NCBI GenBank assembly: GCA_013398955.1
Contig: VWPU01010305.1
Coordinates: 310,001-374,000, forward strand
Direction: 5' to 3'
From: Callaeas wilsoni
Taxonomy: Eukaryota; Chordata; Aves; Passeriformes; Callaeidae
Length of the DNA: 64,000 nt
The notes below the pieces were generated by a model. It did no database searches, was not told the DNA's origin, and worked only from the letters and a program-made list of their open reading frames with translations. Below are positions 1-13,760 of the stretch, piece after piece; position 1 is the stretch's first letter, and each line of letters starts with the position of its first letter. The position numbers and the translations under genes were made by a program.

Positions 1-1180
1 TCAGGTTCCAAACAGGTGTCTGTTGATGAGTTTCTCAGGACCAGCAGATTGGGAATTCTGGAGAATAGGTTCATGTGGATTTTTTAGTGTTTTTTTTTTG
101 CCATGTCATTTCACTCCGAATCTAATTTTGAGCTATGAGAACACAAAGAAAACTGCTTGTCAGAAATATAGCATGACTTGGTAAGAGATGCAGCAGCTCT
201 CGTGTACATCAGGTTATTGCTTTAGAGTATGACATGCCAATTGCAGCGTGCTCTGTCACAAATTAGTGATGTAATGTCTCACTGTACAAGAACTATTATG
301 AAATGCTGCTGCAGATAAAAGGCATTACATGAGCAAATGTTTATGATCTTCCAGAAAGAGATAAAAGGTTTGTGTGACCCAAGGGACAATCAGATTTTCC
401 CTGTCCCAGCCCTAAATGAAATACCAACTTCTAATATGTTGATGAAAGATTGTCTTTCCCATGTTTCCCCTCCTCCCCCATTCCTTTGTAAAGCAATTTC
501 AAAGTAAACAATGGCCTACCACCAAATAAGAGTTTACTAAGAATAAAAATTGAATTTGGTCTGCTTGTTGACAAGCTGATTGATTTGTGAGCTCTTATGA
601 CTGAATCCTCTCCTAAATGTGCTCTCATTTATCATGTGTAAGATTGTTTCAGAATCAATACCAGCTTAACACAGAAGCATTTCTGCCATGGACATTTTGA
701 AAACAACTTGCCTTCTCAATACTGCTGCTAATTTTTCCAGGCAGAATTATCGGAACTGTTTAATTGCACTTTGCAAGTTAGCACATGCTTATACTAGGTT
801 CTGCTTTGAAAGGATGATTTTCAAAGTAACTTCTATATATCATCTTTTTAAGAGAACAAAAATAGATTAAAATTGGATTTTCCTTCCTCTTCTAATGGGG
901 AAATCAGATCGAACTTTCTCTAGTTGTTAAATGTGCCCTTTGAAAACCCATTTTCCAAAAATTGGATTTCTTAAATTAGCTTTTTAACATAATTATTAGC
1001 ATTCTATTGGAATAAGTACCAGAAAGCAGTCTGGGAGTAAGCCTGCTGGGGTATATGCTCTGTTTCTTCCCCAGTGATGTCAAGGGTTGAAAGTTACTTT
1101 TCTCAGTTAAACTCCCATAAATTCAATTTTAAAGGGTAGAGAAAGATTTTAAAGTCAAATATAGTACAAGGAACGGAGAA
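1..1180. other. AT-rich unique DNA, no gene seen
   Basis: No reading frame with coding character, no repeat family I recognise and no RNA gene. The open frames here are short and overlap on both strands. Confidence 0.7.
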
Positions 1181-1800
1181 AGGGAGAAACACGGTAAAAA
1201 GGTGCGGAGCTCTTCAAGCAGTTGATGTGTCGTCTCAGGCCTGGCGTGCAGCTCTGCCTGTGCAGAGATGGAGCAGGGCAGAGCTTGGCTCGCAGGACAG
1301 GAGGTGCCAGCAGGGAAGAGCAGAGGCAGGCCGTGCTGGGTACCAGCCTGGCAGCTGGCAGGGGAGCCTGGGGCAAAGGAACGCTCGGTCTCGTGTCCTT
1401 CACCTGCCTTTTGCGGTGTGCCTGGCTTTTTCATTCATTTTTACCCTTTCAAGCTGTACCTGTATAACAAACAGCCAGACTGTGGAAAGAATCGGTTTGG
1501 GAGAGAACTGAGAGGTTTTTCCACGCTCCAGTTCAACTCTGAACTCTGGAAGAGAAATTTCTCTAGAGTCCATTTGACTTTGGTGTTCTGGAGGGCTTTT
1601 CCTGCAGACACCCCCACTTGTGCTCTCAGATGGTCCCACTTCCCACGTGTTGATCCCAGTGTTTAGGCTGCTTGGGGTGAGCCAGAAGCCTGCAGGCACC
1701 GGGCTTTCAAGGGATCCAGGAGACATCCATGCCATCACTTGGGAGCATTGGATGCAATTTTGGAAAGGATCTCCTGTGTCTTCCAGCCTACAGGTATTTC
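1181..1800. other. GC-richer unique island, non-coding
   Basis: Base composition rises abruptly relative to both flanks, with several overlapping open frames on both strands, as expected when stop codons become rarer in GC-rich DNA. None of the translations resembles a known family or has flanking splice signals that select one frame. It could be a degraded retroelement or LTR that I cannot classify, or a local GC patch. No LTR-like TG...CA ends, primer-binding site or polypurine tract were recognised. Confidence 0.4.
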
Positions 1801-4800
1801 ACAGGTCCTCAGATCATACAAACCTTGTCATAGATGGGTCACACGCTAAGATACTTCATTTGAACAAAAGGCCTGAGCTTCACAAGGACATCCTAATCAA
1901 AATTAACATCTTTGCGAATGTGACTTTATTCTATGTAGAAACATATTTATACATAATTCTACTACATTTAGCTATCCTTATGCTTCATTATATTGTATTT
2001 CATATATAATTATTCTTTATTTATAATTAGTTATATTTAAATGTAATTTATTTCCCCAAGGACAAAAGGAAAATTGTCTTTTAATTTTTCAGAAAGTGGC
2101 TTAGCCTCTATTCAAAACAATTGATTATTCATACAGCCTTATGTGTTACAATAGTGACAGCCTGTAAATATTTCTCTACACTCCTTTACAGCCTTCTAGC
2201 TTGTTATCTTGCTCACAAAGAAAGTAAATCAGAAGTTTTATTTTGAATTATGTGATTGCTCAAAAAAGCTTTCAGGTTTTACCTTGATTTTTAGATTTCT
2301 ACTGAGGTGGAATGAAACATTCAATTGTGACTTAAGTGTATGCCCTGTCTCCATTTACATCAAAAGTAGTTTTTCTGTAAATTTAGAGCAAGACACTCTC
2401 ATACGATTGATTTAAATTATTTCATGGCTACAAATTAAGTTTATGGTATAAATTCAGCATTCTGATGGAAAACTAAACCTAAAATAGTTGAAGTACTAAA
2501 ACAGTGGAAGGTATTTGCAGGTGTTTAATACTGGACAAAAAAATAACAAGCGCAAAACAAAAGAAAGGAAAAGAACAAAAGAAATAAGCATTTAAATTAT
2601 TATTACTGTACAGTGCATTATCAGTTTGAATTAGATCTGGTGTTCAGCTGTCTTTTAATTAGTGCAGACAAAACCTAAATGTGTTTTAGAGCCAAAGTAT
2701 AAAATTTTTTAACTTCCCACTTTATGCTAAATATGTACATGATCAACTATTCTTCTCCAAAGGAATGAGTAGTATTTTTATGAAATATTTGTAACAACCT
2801 ATTTTTGTACCATAAAGTGCTATTAGGGCTTACCTCAGAGTGGGAGATGATGATAATGTATACATGCAGACAGATAAATGATTCAATTCTTACTTACAAG
2901 AACAGCTGACAGTGATTGCTTATGCTCATTTCCTTTGTGCACACTATGTAGACCAGGAAACTCCAGGTTTCATGGCCTTTCATGTTCTCCAGAGTAAATC
3001 AGTCACTCACATAATAATTATTAATTATTTCATGTTGACAGATTGTTGTACTGGTTTATGACAGTTGAAAGACCATACAAAATGAAAAAAATGCAGCAAC
3101 TGACAAAATACATTACAGCAGCAGTGATAGCATAAATAATTATCAGTTGTTTGTAAACAACTAGCCAGATAAATTGAGATATTTGTTGTTGAGGCTCAGC
3201 TCACTGCACTCCAAAGATTCAGCTTTGTAGATTGTGAAGCCGAAGGTACGCAACAAAGGTTTTGGTTCATATTACAGAGGATTTATCCAGGTCATATTTG
3301 GGTCTCTATCCTGTATATTAAGAACATATGTGGTTAAAGTTTTATTATGCAAGATATACACCAGTTGGTTGTGAATTTCTTGTATTGTGCTGACTCCAAT
3401 GTTTAATTTCAACTTCAGCCCTCTCAGAGCTGTGGTGTTTGGAATATTTCTGATTTTAATCTGAGCTCTTTATCCTGCTGTGCTTTCAAACTGGACTCCT
3501 AATCACCTAGCTGAGTTGAACTTTTCATCTGGGGAAGACTGTGAGGTATCCTAGCCAATGATCAAATACTCTCAACTGCTGTGCAGTGTGGAAGCGAGCC
3601 AAAGTGATCACCAAACGCATTGCAAAGCAGGAAGGGAAGCTGTGATGTTCTTAATATTTTTCTCTATTTGGAAGCGCCTCTGTAGCGGCTGAATTGGGGA
3701 TATCTGCTGGAAGACTTGGCCTGTGTGAACAAGCCATGGTGCAGGGGACAGGGCTGGGAGAGAGCTGATCCTGCCAGCTCCTCAGACACTGCCCACCCCG
3801 GGCAGGTTCTGCCCCTCCACTGCATTGTCTTCCAGCAGGGTTGACAGGTGGAGGAGAGGGACAATGACAGTATTTGGTCACTGCTTTGGAGCTGAGAAGA
3901 TTAGCTTCTGCACTTCATTCCTTATCTGGTGGGCTAAAAGGGTATTTACTTGGAGGATGTGTTCACTCCACTGGGTGATGTGGGAAGAGCTGGAAATGAA
4001 AGAAAATATATTCTTGTTCTTGGTTTGATAAGGCTCATTTCTATTCCTTTTCTTTTACTAACTATTTTAAAACACAGTGTCATTTTTTAAGGGTCCTGTG
4101 CCAAAATAGGAGTGCTGAGCTCTTGTGATATCCACGTAGTTTTACTTGGAAGCAGAGTGTTCTATTCCATACTGAAAAGCAACTTTGTGTTTCTGAGGGG
4201 TTCAGCTATTAGCAACAAGCCGCTGATGCTTTTCTGCTTATAAAGGGTCTACAAAATAAAAATGCATTGTGCTATGAATCACATGAACGTTGAGTTTCAG
4301 TATTCAGCATTATTTTTAAGTGAAAGGTTGCTACATAAAATAGTTCTAATTTAAAAAAACTAATTACCATAATATGTCACTATAATCAGGAAGTTTATTC
4401 ATTTATAAACATATCTTATCTTTAGCATCTCAGTCATATGCAACTGAGTTATTGTTTGTATTATGTAGATGACTCATTTCCCTTTCAAGGATGTGCAAAT
4501 CATATGTCATATACAGTATCTGACCTTTCTTCTTTCAGTGTCTACAGGCCACCATTTGATTATTCAAAGCAATGCTTACAGTAATGATAACAATGTCAAG
4601 AAAAACAGTGCAGGAAAAGTCCCTTAAGGATGGCTGATATTAAGTGCATGCAGTATTAAAATATTAGAGCAAAAGCAATACTGAGAAAAGTTTAAAATAA
4701 TAGTAGGAGGAACTACTTGGAAATGAGGAACAGCATGGGAAAAAGCAGTGTGGAGCAAAATGTCTAAGGAATCCAACTTTTTTCCAGATGAATTTCAGAA

Positions 4801-5080
4801 CATGAAAGGACTGCCTTTGTGAAAATGTAGATTCAAATGGGGAGGCTGTAGCCAAGACTCAGCCTCTGCTCCTGCAATGTAAATCTGCTGTGGTTTCAGA
4901 TTGCAAATCAGACAATGTCCCTTCGTGATTTCCCATCTTGAACAGACTTTCAGAGTTCTGATCGCTTCGTGTCAGTGGTTGTCTCTGGTAACACCTTTGA
5001 AGGGAAAGGGACAGGGTAAAGGGGTATCCTTGGCAGTTAGCTGAGTTTTGCTTTTTCCAAATCTTCTTTAACCACAGTCT
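1801..5080. other. AT-rich unique DNA with a possible conserved element near 3.0-3.2 kb
   Basis: Mostly featureless. Bases 3000-3200 hold dense TAAT/ATTA homeodomain-type cores (TAATAATTATTAATTATTTC and, further on, AATAATTATCAG) among ordinary sequence, a texture typical of vertebrate conserved non-coding elements. A small GC-richer patch lies at 3680-3860. No coding sequence is supported. Confidence 0.4.
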
Positions 5081-5084
5081 TTTC

Positions 5085-5730
5085 AAATGTCATGGTACTA
5101 CCAAAAATATCCCCTCAGTTTCCTTGGCACTACTCCAAAAATAGCACATCAACTTTTTGGATGTCAGGTGTTGGCAAAGCAAAGGTCTTGTACAGGCACA
5201 GAACAGGGAACCCCAAAGTCAGTTTTCTCTTAGATTTGGTGGTGAGGGACAGCCCAACAGAATATTCCAATTGTGCCCACAGGGGACTGAAGCAGGAGTC
5301 CTGCTGAGGTCTGCACGAAGTGCCAGAAGTTACTGGGAGAGTGCGATGCTAAGCCAAGACGGGAGCCAGCTCAGCCCAGGAGCTCTGGCCATGGCACAGA
5401 GGGAGCTCGGAAAGCTCATGGCTTTGGCTCTACAAAGCAGCTGCTTAGCCTGCAAGGACAGGCTGGCTGTGCTGGTGACATGGCTGTGTTTGCTTGGGGT
5501 GGTTTTGGGTGAATTTGGTGTGCTGAGCCCAGACTGGCCCCACAGGAGCTGCCGTGAGTGCCCGAACGCTCCCGGCACAGCTGCACAGTGCCAGTGGCGT
5601 GGCCTCCCTACCTGCAGTGACTGCACATTCCCCTCCGCCCTGCTGGGGGTCCTGCTCCTCTCTCTCGTTACAAGCAATGTTTTCCACAGGGTGGGTTTTG
5701 TTGTTTGTTTTTGTAAATATCTTTTAACTT
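5085..5730 (+). other. GC-rich segment with an unrecognised 191-codon open frame
   Basis: The longest open frame of the window (5157-5732) lies here, in a GC-richer segment. Its predicted product has a Cys-rich stretch near residues 130-157 and hydrophobic stretches near residues 105-120 and from about 160 to the end, but no domain I can name. The opposite strand is also open for about 115 codons, so low stop density caused by composition explains it. No clear splice sites or poly(A) signal tie it to a transcript. I treat it as non-coding, possibly an unclassified old retroelement. Confidence 0.25.
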
Positions 5731-5859
5731 AATTCCCATTACTATGACTCATTCTGCTTTGGTGGAAAATCTGTATTCTTTTTTGTATAAAATCTGTTTA
5801 TGACATGTGTCAGGAAAGCATATAAACTCCTGCTGAATCCCACCTGTACTTTTAATCTT

Positions 5860-6420
5860 CTTGGAACTCAAATATTTTATTAACAATGGCTATCGTTGCA
5901 ATCATTTTGGTGTGGGTGATTTCCCAATTTGCTAATCTTACTATTAAAATTAATATTTAGGTTTTATATCCTTGAAATGGGAATAATGATGTTAGTTATC
6001 TGATGTTTATGTCTTTCAGTCACGAAAATGTTCCTATTTAGGCTGTAACGGGCCACACACATGTAATCACAATAAATAGCATCTAATATGTTTACAGTAG
6101 TGGAAGGATGAGGTTAACTTCTGTTTTCATATTGATGGACTCAGCTGGACTTGGAATACTATTGTTTACAATTAGCTACATTTTTGTTGTTGTGCTTTAC
6201 CCTCAGATTAAATCTTTATTTCATCAACTAACCCTAGGGATTCCCTGTTATAATCAATGTAATAAACAGCATTAGTTGATAGCCTATAGCTGATGTTCAT
6301 TTGTAATTAGGCTTGTGTTTAAAGAAGAATAATTTTCTAAATTTTACTGCAATAATTTTCCATTATATTTATTTATGAAAGGCAGGATTAAAAGTTGACT
6401 ACGGTTTGTCTTGTCTCCAC
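5860..6420. promoter_or_regulatory. Candidate conserved non-coding element (enhancer-like)
   Basis: Unique sequence dense in homeodomain-type cores (TTGTAATTAGGC, ATTAAAATTAATATT, CATTAGTTGATAG) and free of repeats. This composition is common in conserved non-coding elements of gene deserts around developmental genes. Conservation itself cannot be seen from one sequence, so the call is by texture only. Confidence 0.3.
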
Positions 6421-9260
6421 ATGTCTTTAAAGCAAGGTCAATTGATCGGGACAGCATTTTTCATTGTCTGTTTCAACCATAATTTTGGCAGGGAAATTGC
6501 TAACAGCCAGTATTGGCTGGGCACCTAACTACCGAGTACTCACTCAAAAATCTGGCCTGCTCTTTGGTCAGATGCTTGCTAAAGACACAGCTACCCGTGT
6601 AAGGGCAGAGCATATGGCAAGCATCAGTGACACTCTACTAAACGGGGAAAAAGTAGGAGCAGGATGCAATGGGCCAGGGCACAGATAACAGCCTCCAAGT
6701 CAGGTTTTACTTGAAAAAAAATGGCCAGAGGCAGATGTCCTGCAGGAATTAAATATAAATCTTTAACTGCTGTTCTCAGATTGCAGGTGACCTCCAAAGC
6801 TTTTTGTGTACAGTGAGCAAAGGGACATCTAGTGAAAGTTGTTTAGTGACAAGTTATTAACTTTACTTGTTAAGTTACCCTTCTTTGGCCAATTTTTGAA
6901 AATTCATAAATGCCTGCCTATGCAGGATTAATGTAAATCTCATGAGGTGATCTGTACCGTTCCAATCTTTGATGAAAGTAATCTTTTAATAAGTTTTAAT
7001 CTCTAAAGCAAGACATAAACAAAACCGCTTCAGAAAATAAATGGAAAGAATCTCTATAATGTTCTTGGTTAGTCAAGAGGATCAGCAAGCTCAAAGTGGT
7101 GCAAAACTTTGGGTGTGTTTAGTACATATTGTCAGGTTAAGCATATTTTTGATAAAACAGAATGTAGCATATCTGTGTGCATCTTAGATTAGAACATTGG
7201 TATTTAGGAATAGAATAAAAGGAGAAAGGAGCTGACAAGGAAGTTGGTGGACTATTTAGGTATGCTTAAAGCATTTATCTGTGTGAAGCTCAGGACAGCC
7301 CTGAGAAGTTGCTCTGGTAGTACAAGTTGTCCAGCTTGCACTGTTAGTACAGTGCTTTATTTTGATCCAGCTTTCACCATGTAGATTTACTCCTTGGAAC
7401 AAGATTAATTTCCCCTAAAACCACTGCTAATACTCTCAAACCTCCTGCTTATGTGGCTAGTTTCCTGCATTTAACTCTGGGAGGAAGTGCCGATTCACCC
7501 CTTTTGAGACTTTGGTTAACACTCCTTGCTGCCAGCTCATACTAGGGCTGGGCAAGCTGAGCTCAAAAATAAGTGAACTTAATAAAGAAGAGAAAAACAG
7601 TAATTGGGAAGTGGAAAGGTACAAGGAGGAGATTCATTAATCTGAGTTTTGTTGGTAGTTACACAACCTGTAGGATGCAGAAGGATAATCCTTGTTTGTG
7701 TGGTCATTCGTAGGCATTTTATTCAAATCTAGTTTAGACAAAATGTATGTATAGATCAAAGACATAAAATAATTTGCAAGGTGCAAAGCTTAGTGTCTTA
7801 CATAATAAAGCTGCTGGCAGAGCAAATTAACCTGCTGCACTGGAGCCAGAGGAGGGCTGTTCACCCCGAGCTGTGAATGCAGAAAACATTTCACTTGAGA
7901 TACCTGAGTTTTTCCTATGAGATAGCAATTCTGTTACTCATATGGTTCCAGTAACATCTGTTTCTCTATGACTGATGATTTAAAACTCCTAGATCAGGAT
8001 CTCCACCAATTCTTCCTAATTCTGTTTCAATCTGTGTAGATGTGTGGGAAGGCAGATGCATATATATACACACAAATGCACAATGGCAGAGATGCAGGCC
8101 ACAGGAGAGTCATAAAAAAGCATGAAGGATTTCTTCTGGAAGTCATAGATCCAAATCACTCTGGTACTGACCTGATGTAGATGCCATCTTCTCTAAGTGA
8201 AATTACTAGAAAATCCCAAATGGTAGTGCAGAACTGTGCTTATTGTGTGAATTGGGCGGAACTCTGCGGACCACAAACTTGTAAAAGCTAAGTGGAAGAC
8301 TTTATTCTCTGTGGTTGCTATTTAGGATTGTATTTTCAAGTACTAAGATACAGGTCCTCAAAAGTATTCGAGAACCCTAGCGGAATTAAATGAAAAACAA
8401 GTAGAACAATAGAAGTGAGATGCTGAAATGTCTTTTGGAATTGTTTGAGGTATAGCTAACTGTGTAAGGACAGTTGTTTTGGATCTATTTGTGGATATTC
8501 TGCTAAAGGTTTTTATACATCTGGTCCCGAATTTTTCTAATGAAACAATCACACTTATCCTAAATGTGAAGCTCAGGGAGAGTTCATTCTGCAAAGAAAC
8601 ATCTTTTCTGCCCAGTAAGGAATTACCTTTTCATAGCAAGTTGTACTTTTGAATCCCAGCTATGCATAGGAACATCTTATTATTTAAAATTATTAGCCAT
8701 TACTTCAAATGAGAAAAAAAAAAGTTATACAACTGTGATTATGACCAGAATGCGAAACTCGTTTTTTGTGCTGAGAGGTTTTCATGCTGTGACTAGCTGT
8801 TGAGAAGTCAGTGAGGGATAGATCATGACCTGGTGCAGCCGCTCCCCTCCAGTGCCTGGGAAGACACTGGAGCTGCACATTTGAGTAGCTGTTCACTGGT
8901 GTACTGAAGGGACTCACCCTTAGTGACAAGGTGCATTAAAATCTGGGCTTGACACTTCAGGAAACTTTTAAGTGAGAATGAATTAACCTGTTTATGCCAG
9001 ATATCCACGGGAGACCTTGGAGATCTCATAATCATGTGAAGAAATGTGCCTCTCAAATTGGGAGTTTTAAATAAAAGTAATTTAATTTGTGTTCAGCTAA
9101 CACTTTTATAGCATGAATTTTATAATAAACAACAGCTGCAGCAAGATAGTTTTTCTTGCTGTAAGGCATGGGAGAGAGTGTTTGCCAATATTCTGTCTCA
9201 AAAAGGTGTCTTCACATCTTGACTTAGAACTGAATATTTCAGCAGAATCTATAATAACAG
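6421..9260. other. AT-rich unique DNA, no gene seen
   Basis: No recognisable repeat, RNA gene or coding exon. Short A-rich and T-rich runs only, with a small imperfect TA/CA tract near 8060-8075. Confidence 0.6.
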
Positions 9261-9296
9261 ATTTGCATGTTATAATGTTATTTTATAACGTTATAA
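9261..9296. promoter_or_regulatory. Octamer motif next to a 14-bp palindrome
   Basis: ATTTGCAT, the POU-family octamer, is at 9261-9268. It is followed at 9283-9296 by the perfect palindrome TTATAACGTTATAA. The motif match is direct, but function is inference, because in AT-rich DNA either can arise by chance. Confidence 0.25.
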
Positions 9297-10530
9297 TTAA
9301 AAAGACAAGAAGGAATTGATTGTCGTCATAGGACTGTGATTTACAAAGACTAGTTTTGGATATGTTGTATGTTATTTGGTTTATCATGACTGACTTTTGC
9401 TTGACCTAGGTCAGAATCTGTGGCCCTGAAACAAACTATATTCCCTTGCTGAACCTTAATAAAGCAATACAGAAAAGTACATGCTAACTATTGCACTCAA
9501 TTAATTCTCTGCGAAACATATTCTTTGTCCAAGTTTCTGCTTTCGTGAACGGGAAGGAAAAAAATTTCATAGAGGAGAGCTCTCCTGCATCTGCAGTTTC
9601 GTCTTTATTTGAAGACCTATTTTGCCATGGCGTGTAGGAAGTAAAAGAGCACCAGCCTGTGTTTTACACTAGGAATTTTTAAATGGGTTGAACATTGTTT
9701 GAAATTTAAAAAAACAAGGGCTGGCATGAACACCAAGAGCATCTTCAGTACTTAATATGCTTTTTTTTTTCCTAAACTTCTATAATTTCAATTGCTGTAT
9801 ATTTAAATTAGTGTCTCCTGTCTCTATAAGACACAACCATCTGAAATAATGATGGCCAGATTTTCTGTCGCATAACCAAATCCTCTGCTGGTTTGGTTAT
9901 GGGAAACAGGAGACATGCCAAATACCTAGGGAAAAACAGACTCCTGGCACTAGTTTGTACATGAATGTTCCCAGAAGAGTCTGCTGCACCTCTGGACAGT
10001 TTGGATAGCAAGTTATGTCCTGAGGTGTCCAGACTCACTTTTACAGATGAAAATGAGCAGCTGCATTCGTATGTCACTCTCAGACATCAAAGTGCTTGGG
10101 AGTTGCATAAAGTTTAAAAGTTTAAATCGTGGTTTAGTATATGCAGAATTCCTGTGAAGCCTAATCACAGAATGCTCTAAGTAAGGCAGTGAGCACCTGT
10201 GTGGGACTTGGTGGCTGGCTGGGGTTAAACCACCACAGTAACTCAGAGAAATTATTTTTACGCTGCCCTTACCAGTTGAATAAGTCACTTGGGAAGATGA
10301 AATAAGGTATGAGCAGGATGTCTGTTGTTGACAAACACTCTACTCATAGGAAGAGCAGAATAAACATTGGCTTGCAGCTTTGTCTCCAAATTGCATGTCA
10401 AACACTAATCATCATAGCCTGGTATTTTCCTAAACCAAAATGGCTTCACAGTCATTAAAGTAATGGAAAATCTTTACAAGAACTTTCACAAAAGGATATG
10501 CTACACGTTAATCAAACTTATGGCAGCTGC
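9297..10530. other. AT-rich unique DNA, no gene seen
   Basis: No repeat, RNA or exon recognised. Two overlapping minus-strand open frames (9808-10077 and 10013-10288) have no supporting signals. Confidence 0.6.
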
Positions 10531-10930
10531 TAGAAGGGATTGTCAGTTTCTTTTATGATGAAAATCCACATGGGGCCAATTCACAATGCTGGCCAAGTTA
10601 CAGGTGTCACATGTATAAAACATGTAGTTGGTTTAAGATTTAATTAGGACTTTCTTCTCTGATCATAACACTTTAAAGGAAAAATACACTTAGGATTTAA
10701 TTTTCTTCGAGAGTGGTTATTAATTTGATGTGATTGATGTTAAATGGGAATTAAATCATAAATGTGATTATGCTCATGGTTGGATGTTGTCTCAGCAGAT
10801 TGTTTCTGCTTGTCACTTTTGAATGACTGGTGACGTGATATGGCATGTTGATTTTTATTATTGCTTAAAGATTTCACTTTATCATCATTTGTCAGGAAAC
10901 TGATTTTCCTCTTAGTCCCATTAATATTAA
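10531..10930. promoter_or_regulatory. Candidate conserved non-coding element
   Basis: Repeat-free block with many TAAT/ATTA cores and TGATTGATGTTAA-type sites (PBX/HNF1-like), plus GGTGACGTGATATGG. It resembles developmental enhancers in bird and mammal gene deserts. No experimental or alignment evidence is available here. Confidence 0.3.
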
Positions 10931-12829
10931 ATCTGTCATAACTAGATTAGGATAGAATTGTTATCTATTGCACCTATAAACCTTAGGCTAAATTCTACTC
11001 CCAGGAAAAAGACAGCGTAATAATACAGAGGGGAAAACCAACCAACTCACAAAAAGTAAAGATGGAATGTGAATACCAACAGATGAGAGTAATTTTTTTC
11101 CCCTGTAATTATGGTGTATATTTCTATTTACGTGGCTAAAACAGATTTCAGGGGTCCTTACACCTGAACTGGAAACTTGCTTTTCAGTGACAGAGTGGGT
11201 AGGAAAAATTAGTAAGATGAGGAATTCAAAGATTAAATAAGAATGCTGCACCTTTTAAAGATAGCAATTTACAAATTTGGAGAGGCAGTCACTTTGATTT
11301 TCCTGATGGGAAGCAGGCTTTTGGAAAAGATAGCAGAGAATGACATGCCATTTGTGTGGACCCCCTCCCCATTTTGGTTTAAAATGCACATAGAGGAATT
11401 GTGGGATTTCTGTCACCTTACAGAATGGACTCAATGTCCCTAGCACATGTGCTGCCCTCTTTCATGCAGAGAATCTCAAAGACTGCTTGGTGCAATGTGC
11501 CCTTTTACAGTCAGAGTTGAGTCTGAAGCCTGCAGGTCAATTAAATGGACTTCTGTGGTCTCACTTCAGGCCTTACATTTGTTGCTCATTTGCACTAACC
11601 AGTGTTCTTCTCTGGTACTTATTTGATGCCCATTACTGTGATATCTGAGAACAAAGATCATTGAGAGCAGATACTATTTCTACCAGAAAACCGAATTTTG
11701 TATTGTTGTAGAAGCAGAAGAATCCTATTAATCCACAAAGCACATCAGAGTACATTGCACACAATGCAAGCCATGTGCACTCTCTACACAAGCCCCAGCT
11801 CACAAGCTGAGATAGCTGTGACATATCCTTCAGGCTGAAAAATAAAAGGTAAAAGCTTTTAGAAACTTTTAGAATTTGAGAAAAGAAAAACCAACAACCA
11901 AACAGTTATTTAAAGAAAAGTTTTGCTTTCTAGCTTAAATTTGAGTATAGAAATAAGTATAACCTTGAGAATGGTTGTTTGGGATTTTTTCAATCGCGAT
12001 CCCTGCATTTGTATTAGTCTCAAGCCTAGTATGTGATTTGTTAGAACTATCTTTATCATGGACAAATATATAGAATTTAGACATCTCCTTGTTTTATTCA
12101 TCCACCACCTGCTATCAATCTCAGAGCCACACTGAGCAGGATGTGCCATCAACTGCAAGTGACACACAGCAGGACAGATGTAGTTTCTGGGTGTCCGAGA
12201 ACCTGTGTATGGTAGGATATAATTAAACGAAAAAGGAGTCGATTTTTGTACTGAGAGTGCTAATAATTTTACATGTCTTTTAAAATATGCTTTTTAGATG
12301 CAAGATACCAGTCAAAGATAAAGCTTTCTTGCAAATTCTTCGGTTAAAATGAATATACCTTTTTTTTGCCACAAAATATCACTTTTAAAGTTCCTCTTCA
12401 GTGCTAATATTTAGTAACAAAAATTTAAAAGTCACGTACTTCAGCAACAAGCAAAGAAAAGCAATACCTCAAGAACATTAATTGCCTAAATGACTGAATA
12501 TGACAGATTATGCAAGAACATTTTCCACAAGAGAATCCATTTTCAAACAGTGTCTGTTTTATACAGTGAGTCTTTGAAATTCAGCATCAGTCACATTAGA
12601 CTGCAGTTTTACTTGTTTAGAAGATCTGTGACTTCAAATTTACAGCAGTAGCTTTTGCTAGCAAGTATTAGTTGTATCAGAGAACCAAAGAAGGAAGGGG
12701 TTAGATTCTGCACTGTTGGTGCAGAAAAGAGAAGAAAGTTCAATTGAAATGAGTGGAATTACAGAGGAGAAAAACGAGTCAGAGATCAGAATCAAGACTT
12801 TATTGAAAAAGCTTATGATGTTGAATATT
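10931..12829. other. AT-rich unique DNA, no gene seen
   Basis: No coding exon, repeat family or RNA gene recognised. The short open frames near 11243-11446 lie on both strands of the same segment and cannot both be real. Confidence 0.6.
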
Positions 12830-13760
12830 AAATTAATCTAATTTGCACTGTGTGATGGTGGCCATTAGTGCCTGAAGTAGAGGCAATGAAATGCTAATGT
12901 GATTAGTTAGCAACACTAAAAACAACCAGTACATTTTTCCTTTGATTGTCTGTGTGTTTAAGAATATTTCATTACTTCTACTTCCTTTGAAATACGGGTA
13001 AGATATAAATCATAGGCACAGATATAACTAGCGGTTGTGACGTTTTGTTACAGAGTTTAATTACATGAATCATAAAATATTGCTACAATTTTCCAAACTG
13101 TTAAACCTTAATTAATATGAACCCACAGGGACCACCTTGATGGTTCATAATACTCGGGAAACTCTCCTCCTACAGTAGTAGTTCATATGGTTGAAGATTG
13201 CTTTATAATTTACAGAGAGTGATCAATTATTAGAAATGAAGCCAGACAAATTAATTTAATATAAATGGGGTTGTATGGAGTTTGACTAATTCTTTTTAAT
13301 TACCTATATGTTATTTTTTCAATAGTGTAACAAAGGGAACCATTATTCTTCCCCATGTACAAATTCATTAATCTCATTACCGTGCAGTATTAATATAATT
13401 TTATCACACATTCCAGAAGTGCAGCACATTGACAAACCATAATGAATCACAGCATTAGTGTACTATCACTACATTAATTTCAGGACATGCCTTGCTCATC
13501 TGCAATTTACGTTGAGACTTAGTATAAAATGAGCTGCATAAGCACGTAATTATGACATCTGCTTCTTTTCAGGTACCTCTTTGTAAATCAGTGACAAAGG
13601 AATAACAGGTTTAAATATGTGTTAACACTCTGATAGCATGTATAATTGCAATATGGCAATGTGTAATGAAGATTAAATTAGACTGCAGTGTACCTGACAT
13701 ATGCAAGAGCGTAATTGAACTGCAATAATTATGGAATGAAAAAGACTATAAAGTACTAAT
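12830..13760. promoter_or_regulatory. Candidate conserved non-coding cluster
   Basis: Nearly 1 kb of repeat-free sequence rich in paired homeodomain-like cores, including TTAAATTAATCTAATTTGCA, AGTTTAATTACATGAATCAT and TGCAATAATTATGGAATGA. This is the densest such cluster in the first half of the window. The call rests on motif density and absence of repeats, not on conservation. Confidence 0.35.
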
